Below, piece by piece: positions 1 to 4,882 of a stretch of 5,580 nt of DNA. The position numbers and the translations under genes are program-made. The stretch lies in contig WRDV01000068.1 of the NCBI GenBank assembly GCA_009779655.1, forward strand, positions 1 through 5,580, given 5' to 3'. The notes under the pieces are model-generated. The model searched no databases, had not been told where the DNA came from, and saw only the letters and a program-made list of their open reading frames with translations. Positions within the stretch are counted from its first letter, which is position 1. Each line of letters begins with the position of its first letter. Origin of the DNA: Dehalococcoidia bacterium. GTDB taxonomy: Bacteria; Chloroflexota; Dehalococcoidia; Dehalococcoidales; UBA1222.

Positions 1-1
1 G

Positions 2-358
2 ATTGACCACATAATTAGCTTGGGCTCGGCGGCTGGTATAGTACTCAACCCTGAAACACCGGTGAGCGTGTTGAGTAAAAGCTTGCTTTCCAAGTTGGAC
101 AGCGTGTTATTTATGGCGGTTCACCCGGGCTTTTATGGAGCTCCGTTTATCCCAAAAGTGTTAGACAAAATTAAATCATTTCGCATGCTTCATCCGGATA
201 TGAGTATTGGTATTGATGGCGGAGTGAAAACAGTAAATATGATAGATGTGGCGCGTTCCGGAGCTAATGAAATATGTGCCGGTAGCGCGATATTTGCCCA
301 ATCAAACTATGCCACTGCTTATCGTGAGTTGACGCAACTGGCCCAGAGTGGCTGGTAG
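2..358 (+). CDS. rpe: Ribulose-phosphate 3-epimerase, C-terminal half (5' end cut by window edge)
   Basis: Ribulose-phosphate 3-epimerase interconverts ribulose 5-phosphate and xylulose 5-phosphate in the cytoplasm, in the non-oxidative pentose phosphate pathway (and the Calvin cycle where present). The frame is open from the left edge and ends at TAG 356-358, leaving 118 residues, about half of a usual 215-230 residue family member; the true start lies outside the window. What is visible fits the second half of the TIM barrel: AGIVLNPETP (beta-5 region), then FMAVHPGFYGAPFIPKVLDKI, matching the family's M-x-V-x-PGF-x-G-x-x-F phosphate-side loop, then IGIDGGV with the Asp (codon 215-217) that serves in the family as metal ligand and catalytic acid, then GANEICAGSAIF, the phosphate-binding GS turn. 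The PGF loop differs from the common VNPGFGGQ form, having His before Pro and Tyr-Gly-Ala after PGF. A TTG at 20 is internal and should not be taken as a start. It converges on tkt, the gene that uses its product. Confidence 0.9.
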   Translation: MDHIISLGSAAGIVLNPETPVSVLSKSLLSKLDSVLFMAVHPGFYGAPFIPKVLDKIKSFRMLHPDMSIGIDGGVKTVNMIDVARSGANEICAGSAIFAQSNYATAYRELTQLAQSGW

Positions 359-531
359 TCTTAACACAGGCCTGTTTTCTCGGCAAAATCGTAGCGTAGT
401 GAGTATTGTCTTATTGCTGACTGGAAGATTCCACGCGAGAATACAGAAGCATTACAGCATTTCAATTCGTATAACTCCAAGCGTGCTTTGCGGGCACACC
501 TTGAATTATTACGAAGCGGCCATTGGGCTGT
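359..531. other. Convergent gap between rpe and tkt, no gene or clear terminator seen
   Basis: These 173 bases separate the stop codons of rpe (+) and tkt (-), so both transcripts should end here or nearby. I searched for a bidirectional terminator and found none of normal strength. The best candidate is the perfect palindrome ACAGGCCTGT at 366-375, followed by TTTT, but it can fold only as a 3-4 bp stem around GGCC. A short direct repeat AGCATT occurs at 449-454 and 457-462. One + frame is open from about 395 into the tkt antisense region and one - frame is open from the tkt end to about 362; neither has an ATG with a ribosome site or a product I recognise. Termination may be Rho-dependent. 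Confidence 0.5.
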
Positions 532-2547
532 CTACATATTCGCGCGCATCAACTTAGCTGCAGCGTCTACAACTTTAGCTGTGCTGATACCGAATTGCTC
601 GAAAAGCGTGTTAGCCGGAGCAGATGCTCCAAAATGGTCAATGCCGATATTCATTCCGACGTCTCCGGTGTAGCGGCTCCATCCAAATGTCAGACCTGCT
701 TCAATAGAGATACGCGCTTTAATATGCGGCGGCAAGACAGAGTTTTTATAATCGACGCTTTGCGTCTCGAAAAGCTCCCATGATGGCATAGATACTACTC
801 TTGCCGAGACAGATTGTTCTTTCAGAATTCTAGCGGCTTCTAATGCTATATGCACTTCTGAGCCGGTTGCAATAAGAATTAATTGTGGAGTTTCGGATGT
901 TTGCCAAAGAGTGTAGCCGCCGCGTTGTACCCCTTCTGCGGAAGCTAAGTCGTCGCGGTTCAGGGTTGGTACTGCTTGTCGTGTCAGCGCTAGCGCGGTC
1001 GGCCCGTCATATTTTGTAAGCGCGAGCTTCCATGCTTCCACTGTTTCGGATGCGTCTGCCGGGCGGATAGTGACTAATCCGGGCACAGAGCGCAACCCAA
1101 CTAGATGCTCAATCGGTTGGTGCGTAGGACCATCTTCACCTAAGCCGATAGAATCGTGAGTGAAGATGTAAATAACTCGATTGCCGGTGAGGGATGATAA
1201 ACGCACTGATGCTCGCATATAGTCATAGAACATAAGGAAAGTGGCTGTATATGGAATGACCCCGCCGTGCAGCGCTAAACCGTGTGCGATGGCGCCCATA
1301 GCATGCTCGCGTATACCAAAACGCAGATTGCGTCCGGTATAGGCGGGAGGCGCAAAATCATCACTGCCTTTAATTAGTGTCTTAGTTGACGGCGCAAGAT
1401 CGGCTGAGCCTCCCATTAATGCCGGAACTTTTGAGGCAATAGCGTTGAGCACTATGCCGGATGCTTCACGTGTGGCGAGCGGTTTGGAAGTCGGGTCAAA
1501 GAGAGTATTAAGGTCGGTATCCCAACCTGTAGGCAAGTGCCCATCCATCTCTTCTCTAAACTGACGCGCTTCAATGGGGTACTCCTTTGCATAAGACTCA
1601 AATAAGTCCTGCCATGCGGCCTCACTCTTTTTACCGTTTTCAATAGATGTGCGGAAAAACTGTAGTACAGTATCCGGCACCGTGAATGGCTCGCTGTAAG
1701 TCCAGTTTAATTGTTGTTTGGCCAGTAGTGTTTCCTCTTTACCTAATGGTTCGCCATGCGCGCTTGGGGTGCCGGACTTATTGGGCGCACCATAACCGAT
1801 GGTTGTATTGCAGATAATAATGCTGGGGCGTTCGCTATCGGTTTGCGCTTCGCTTACTGCTTGATCTACTGCGCTTACATCCATGCCTGAAATAGGCCCA
1901 ATAACCTGCCAGCCGTAAGCCATGAAACGCTGAGCTACGTCCTCTTGAAAAGTCAGAGAGGTGGCTCCTTCGATAGTGATGTTATTGTTGTCATAAAGAT
2001 AAATTAGCTTGCCCAGTTTGAGGGTTCCGGCAATTGACGCCGCTTCTGATGTAATCCCTTCCATCAAATCGCCGTCAGAGCATATGACGTAAGTGTAATG
2101 GTTGACAATAGAAAAGCCGGGGCGGTTGAAACGTGCCGCCAAGTGCCGCTCTGCTATTGCCATTCCTATACCGTTAACGAAACCTTGGCCAAGCGGGCCT
2201 GTGGTAGCTTCTACGCCTGGAGTGACACCGTGCTCCGGGTGCCCTGGAGTGCGGCTGCCCCACTGCCGGAAATTTTTGATATCGTCAAGTGTTAAGTCGT
2301 ATCCGTTAAGATAAAGCAACGCATACAGTAGCATTGATGCATGACCGGCGGATAGGATAAAACGGTCGCGATCAGCCCATTTGGGATTTGTTGGGTTATG
2401 TTTCAGAAAACGCTGCCACAGTGTATAAGCCATAGGAGCCATACCCATAGGAGCACCAGGGTGCCCTGAGTTGGCTTTCTCAATGGCGTCAACCGCTAAG
2501 AAACGGATGGTGTTAATGCATAGTTCATCAAAATTATTTGTATTCAT
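532..2547 (-). CDS. tkt: Transketolase
   Basis: Transketolase is a cytoplasmic TPP- and divalent-metal-dependent enzyme that moves two-carbon ketol units from xylulose 5-phosphate to ribose 5-phosphate or erythrose 4-phosphate, linking the pentose phosphate pathway to glycolysis. With ATG at 2547 it has 671 residues, normal for bacterial full-length enzymes. The N-terminal TPP domain shows SGHPG (His29), GHAS (His69), PGHPE (His103), the metal/TPP motif SDGDLMEG (Asp158) with NNN near 187-189, and SAHGEPLG (His264). The pyrimidine domain shows FGIREHAMG with catalytic Glu414, then FTHDSIGLGEDGPTHQPIE (His464, Asp472, His476) and LTRQ (Arg523). The C-terminal domain begins around residue 545 (TGSEVHIALEAA at about 561-572). 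All expected catalytic residues are present. A GTG at 2574 would add nine residues, but the predicted transcription start lies at about 2569-2572, so ATG 2547 is preferred. No Shine-Dalgarno site precedes it. It is convergent with rpe and divergent from glnN. Confidence 0.96.
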   Translation of the reverse strand: MNTNNFDELCINTIRFLAVDAIEKANSGHPGAPMGMAPMAYTLWQRFLKHNPTNPKWADRDRFILSAGHASMLLYALLYLNGYDLTLDDIKNFRQWGSRTPGHPEHGVTPGVEATTGPLGQGFVNGIGMAIAERHLAARFNRPGFSIVNHYTYVICSDGDLMEGITSEAASIAGTLKLGKLIYLYDNNNITIEGATSLTFQEDVAQRFMAYGWQVIGPISGMDVSAVDQAVSEAQTDSERPSIIICNTTIGYGAPNKSGTPSAHGEPLGKEETLLAKQQLNWTYSEPFTVPDTVLQFFRTSIENGKKSEAAWQDLFESYAKEYPIEARQFREEMDGHLPTGWDTDLNTLFDPTSKPLATREASGIVLNAIASKVPALMGGSADLAPSTKTLIKGSDDFAPPAYTGRNLRFGIREHAMGAIAHGLALHGGVIPYTATFLMFYDYMRASVRLSSLTGNRVIYIFTHDSIGLGEDGPTHQPIEHLVGLRSVPGLVTIRPADASETVEAWKLALTKYDGPTALALTRQAVPTLNRDDLASAEGVQRGGYTLWQTSETPQLILIATGSEVHIALEAARILKEQSVSARVVSMPSWELFETQSVDYKNSVLPPHIKARISIEAGLTFGWSRYTGDVGMNIGIDHFGASAPANTLFEQFGISTAKVVDAAAKLMRANM

Positions 2548-2558
2548 AATAGTTCGAT

Positions 2559-2573
2559 TGTAAATAAATGACA
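2559..2573. promoter_or_regulatory. Candidate operator: TGTNA-N5-TNACA dyad
   Basis: The sequence TGTAAATAAATGACA is an imperfect inverted repeat with half sites TGTAA and TGACA around a 5-base centre. It covers the -35 box of the predicted glnN promoter (2568-2573) and the predicted start of tkt transcription, so a bound protein could affect both genes. A second, wider pair, ATTGT (2557-2561) and ACAAT (2575-2579), flanks it. The half sites recall the TGTNA/TNACA halves of the GlnR/TnrA nitrogen-regulator box, but that box has a 7-base centre, so this is not a match to it. The element is visible; a regulator is inferred, and AT-rich promoter DNA yields such repeats by chance. Confidence 0.25.
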
Positions 2574-2596
2574 CACAATTTTAGCTGATGGATAAT
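2568..2596 (+). promoter_or_regulatory. Predicted sigma-70-type promoter of glnN
   Basis: ATGACA (2568-2573, 5/6 to TTGACA) and GATAAT (2591-2596, 5/6 to TATAAT) are separated by exactly 17 bases. Transcription would start near 2603 and give a leader of about 108 nt before the glnN ATG at 2711. The promoter includes the ATG at 2588 that would begin the longest open frame, so that start would not be on this transcript. It overlaps the opposing tkt promoter by 19 bases. No experimental support can be read from sequence. Confidence 0.5.
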
Positions 2597-2606
2597 ACCT
2601 TTTCAA
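2578..2606 (-). promoter_or_regulatory. Predicted sigma-70-type promoter of tkt
   Basis: Read on the minus strand, TTGAAA (2606-2601, 5/6 to consensus) and TAAAAT (2583-2578, 5/6) are separated by 17 bases, with AT-rich DNA upstream of the -35 box (2607-2630). Transcription would start at about 2569-2572, leaving a leader of about 22-25 nt before ATG 2547. This places the alternative GTG (2574-2572) at or before the transcript's first base. It shares 2578-2596 with the glnN promoter on the other strand. Confidence 0.5.
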
Positions 2607-2620
2607 ATCATAAATATTCA

Positions 2621-2649
2621 TTGTTGGATTCGAGAATTAATGCGATAAA
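2621..2649 (+). promoter_or_regulatory. Weaker alternative promoter for glnN
   Basis: TTGTTG (2621-2626) and GATAAA (2644-2649) are 17 bases apart, and the -10 box is preceded by TGC, giving the extended -10 form TGnGATAAA. Transcription would start near 2656 with a leader of about 55 nt. The match to consensus is poorer than at 2568-2596 (3/6 and 4/6), so it is a second choice or secondary promoter. Confidence 0.2.
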
Positions 2650-2697
2650 TGGTAAAATTGGCGTTGAATTTAGCGTGGAGCCTGCTAGATTTTATTG

Positions 2698-2704
2698 TGA
2701 GGTG
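2698..2704 (+). promoter_or_regulatory. Shine-Dalgarno site deciding the glnN start
   Basis: TGAGGTG contains GAGGTG, which is complementary to the CACCTC of the 16S rRNA 3' end, and lies 6 bases before ATG 2711. That is standard spacing for this register of the site. No comparable site precedes the in-frame ATG at 2588. It therefore favours 2711 as the translation start. Confidence 0.75.
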
Positions 2705-2710
2705 TTAGAT

Positions 2711-4801
2711 ATGAAAAGCATTCCTGAATTATTCGGAAGCATGGTCTTTAGTGATGCTGTAATGAAGAAGCTGCTTCCCTGCGATATATACGAAGCGTTG
2801 AAAAAAACGATGTTACAAGGTACGCATTTGGAGCTTGATGTCGCCAATGTAGTAGCTAACGCCATGAAGGATTGGGCAATTGAGAAAGGAGCCACACACT
2901 TCACGCATTGGTTTCAGCCTATGACCGGCATTACCGCTGAGAAGCATGATAGTTTTATTGAGCCGGATAACGATAATCAACCCATAATGGCGTTCTCTGG
3001 CAAAGCGCTTATTAAAGGAGAGCCGGATGCCTCAAGCTTTCCATCAGGCGGTCTTCGAGCGACTTTTGAAGCACGAGGATACACGGTTTGGGATATTACA
3101 TCATATGCTTTTATTAAAGATGATACTCTGTGCATACCCACAGCTTTTTGTTCTTATAGCGGCGAAGCGCTTGATAAGAAAACGCCGCTTCTAAGATCTA
3201 TGGAAACAATTGACAAGCAGGCGTTACGTATTTTGCGGCTTTTTGGGAATAGTAATGCTAAGAGGGTTATCGCTGAAGTTGGGGCAGAACAGGAATACTT
3301 TTTAATTGACAAAGGAATGCTTCTTAAGCGTCCTGACCTGATGCACTGCGGCAGAACTCTTTTTGGAGCGCGCCCGCCTAAAGGGCAGGAACTTGATGAT
3401 CATTATTTCGGCAGTATAAAACCGAGAGTATTAGCATATATGAAAGATTTGGATGAGGAGCTTTGGAAACTCGGAGTCTATGCTAAGACAAGACATAACG
3501 AAGTAGCGCCGGGGCAGCACGAGCTGGCGCCGGTGTATACAACAGCTAATATTGCCACGGATCACAACCAGCTTACTATGGAAATGATGAAAATTATCGC
3601 GAGCCGGCATGGTATGGCTTGTCTGCTTCATGAAAAGCCGTTTGCAGGCGTCAATGGCAGCGGAAAACATAACAACTGGTCCATTGCCACAGACACCGGA
3701 GTTAACCTGCTTGAGCCGGGCGATACGCCGCATGATAACGCGCAGTTTTTGTTGTTTTTAGTCGCGGTGATTAAAGCTGTAGATGATTATCAAGACTTAC
3801 TAAGAGTGTCCGTTGCTAGCGCCGGGAATGACCACAGGCTAGGCGCAAACGAAGCGCCGCCTGCTATTGTATCAATGTTTCTTGGCGATGAGCTGACAAG
3901 CATCCTCGAAGCGCTTGAGTCAGACTCGGAATACCATAACAAGAAGAGAAATCAGATGGAGATTGGCGTTACAGTCCTGCCGCATTTTCCAAAGGACACT
4001 ACTGACAGAAACCGCACGTCTCCGTTTGCGTTTACTGGTGATAAGTTTGAATTTCGCATGCTTGGCTCGGCATTTTCAATCGCCGGACCTAATATTGTAT
4101 TGAACACGATTGTCGCAGAGGTTCTAAGACAGTTTGCGGACTATTTAGAAAAATCGACTGACTTTAAGGCAGATTTAGTTTCGCTTATTAAAAATACTAT
4201 CCATAAACATAAAAGAATTATATTTAATGGCAATAACTACTCCGACGAATGGGTTGCGGAAGCGGCGCGGCGCGGGCTGTCAAACTTAACAACAACCGTG
4301 GATGCTTTACCTGAGTTTGTTTCGCAAAAGAGCGTTGATTTATTCGCAAGACACCGTGTTTTTACTGAAGTCGAATTGCATTCGCGTTATGAGATTCTCA
4401 TGGGAGGTTACTGTAAGACTTTACATATTGAAGCGCTTATCATGGTGGATATGGTCAAAAAAGATATTTTTCCGGCGTGTATCGGCTATCAGAATGAACT
4501 GGCGCAGCTTCTACGATTGAAGAGAAAATGCGGCGAATGCGATACTTCCCTTGAGGAGCATTTACTCACTAATATTGCTAAGTTGTCCGCCTGCCTTCTT
4601 AATAAGCTGACAGCGCTTGAAGATGTTATTCATAAATCCAAGGAAGAATGGGACGTTCTTCCACAGGCAGTCTTTTATCGCGAAAAGATTTTTGGCGCGA
4701 TGTCTGAACTACGGCTGGTTGCGGATGAGCTTGAGGTGATAGTGGCAAAAAAGCATTGGTCCATACCGTCATATGCGGAGATATTATACAGTGTCGTATA
4801 G
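2711..4801 (+). CDS. glnN: Glutamine synthetase type III (GSIII)
   Basis: Glutamine synthetase makes glutamine from glutamate, ammonia and ATP in the cytoplasm. This is the large type III form, which in the family assembles as a dodecamer and is unlike GlnA (GSI, about 450-470 aa). From ATG 2711 it has 696 residues, the usual length for clostridial-type GSIII. Evidence in order: the GSIII start signature SIPELFGSMVF (3-13), THFTHWFQPMTGITAEKHDSF (62-82), FPSGGLRATFEARGYTVWD (110-128), metal-binding GAEQEYF (191-197), RTLFGARPPKGQELDDHYFG (215-234), RHNEVAPGQHELAPV (261-275), VNGSGKHNNWS (314-324), AGNDHRLGANEAPP (371-384), NRTSPFAFTGDKFEFRMLGS (434-453), and the GSIII C-terminal helical region ending ELEVIVAKKHWSIPSYAEIL. 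No active-site motif looks broken. The frame stays open upstream to ATG 2588 (737 aa), but the extra 41 residues resemble nothing I know, lack a ribosome site and overlap the promoter. pdxK follows 81 nt downstream. Confidence 0.96.
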   Translation: MKSIPELFGSMVFSDAVMKKLLPCDIYEALKKTMLQGTHLELDVANVVANAMKDWAIEKGATHFTHWFQPMTGITAEKHDSFIEPDNDNQPIMAFSGKALIKGEPDASSFPSGGLRATFEARGYTVWDITSYAFIKDDTLCIPTAFCSYSGEALDKKTPLLRSMETIDKQALRILRLFGNSNAKRVIAEVGAEQEYFLIDKGMLLKRPDLMHCGRTLFGARPPKGQELDDHYFGSIKPRVLAYMKDLDEELWKLGVYAKTRHNEVAPGQHELAPVYTTANIATDHNQLTMEMMKIIASRHGMACLLHEKPFAGVNGSGKHNNWSIATDTGVNLLEPGDTPHDNAQFLLFLVAVIKAVDDYQDLLRVSVASAGNDHRLGANEAPPAIVSMFLGDELTSILEALESDSEYHNKKRNQMEIGVTVLPHFPKDTTDRNRTSPFAFTGDKFEFRMLGSAFSIAGPNIVLNTIVAEVLRQFADYLEKSTDFKADLVSLIKNTIHKHKRIIFNGNNYSDEWVAEAARRGLSNLTTTVDALPEFVSQKSVDLFARHRVFTEVELHSRYEILMGGYCKTLHIEALIMVDMVKKDIFPACIGYQNELAQLLRLKRKCGECDTSLEEHLLTNIAKLSACLLNKLTALEDVIHKSKEEWDVLPQAVFYREKIFGAMSELRLVADELEVIVAKKHWSIPSYAEILYSVV

Positions 4802-4803
4802 AG

Positions 4804-4830
4804 TTGCATCCTGCGTGTGACGCAATGCGG
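4804..4830 (+). other. Stem-loop in the glnN-pdxK gap
   Basis: TGCGT (4812-4816) and ACGCA (4820-4824) form a 5-bp stem with loop GTG. The stem is extended by GCAT (4806-4809) pairing with ATGC (4825-4828) across a 2-nt CC bulge, and possibly by two T-G pairs outside. It begins three bases after the glnN stop. No U-run follows directly (next bases are ATTAAGCG; a TTGTTTTA stretch comes about 17 nt later), so it is not a standard intrinsic terminator. It could protect or process the glnN mRNA 3' end, act as a leaky terminator, or be a protein-binding dyad for pdxK control. I found no good promoter for pdxK in this gap. Confidence 0.4.
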
Positions 4831-4868
4831 ATTAAGCGATAGAACTGTTGTTTTACCCCATAAGTCGC

Positions 4869-4874
4869 AAGGAG
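4869..4874 (+). promoter_or_regulatory. Shine-Dalgarno site of pdxK
   Basis: AAGGAG lies 8 bases before ATG 4883, a near-ideal site. It decides against the ATG at 4878, which is only 3 bases away and runs into TGA after two codons. Confidence 0.85.
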
Positions 4875-4882
4875 AATATGAC

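Noticed and set aside
366..378. Palindrome ACAGGCCTGT plus TTTT as the rpe terminator.
   Set aside because: A perfect palindrome without a centre leaves only a 3-4 bp stem after allowing a loop; too weak for an intrinsic terminator.
2559..2573. A true GlnR/TnrA box (TGTNA-N7-TNACA) or NtcA box (GTA-N8-TAC) upstream of glnN.
   Set aside because: The central spacer is 5 rather than 7 bases, and no GTA-N8-TAC was found in the control region; kept only as an unassigned dyad.
2548..2574. N-terminal extension of tkt from GTG 2574 (nine extra residues).
   Set aside because: No ribosome site precedes it, the predicted transcript starts at or after that codon, and ATG 2547 gives a typical transketolase N terminus.
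2568..2588. Tiny open frame ATG ACA CAC AAT TTT AGC TGA whose stop overlaps the ATG at 2588, as a leader peptide coupled to glnN.
   Set aside because: It lies inside the predicted glnN promoter (its ATG is the -35 box), has no ribosome site, and the coupled ATG 2588 is itself unlikely to be the gene start.
3431..3733. Minus-strand open frame of 100 codons inside glnN.
   Set aside because: It lies wholly antisense to strongly conserved GSIII motifs and has no recognisable product; it is a shadow of the real gene.
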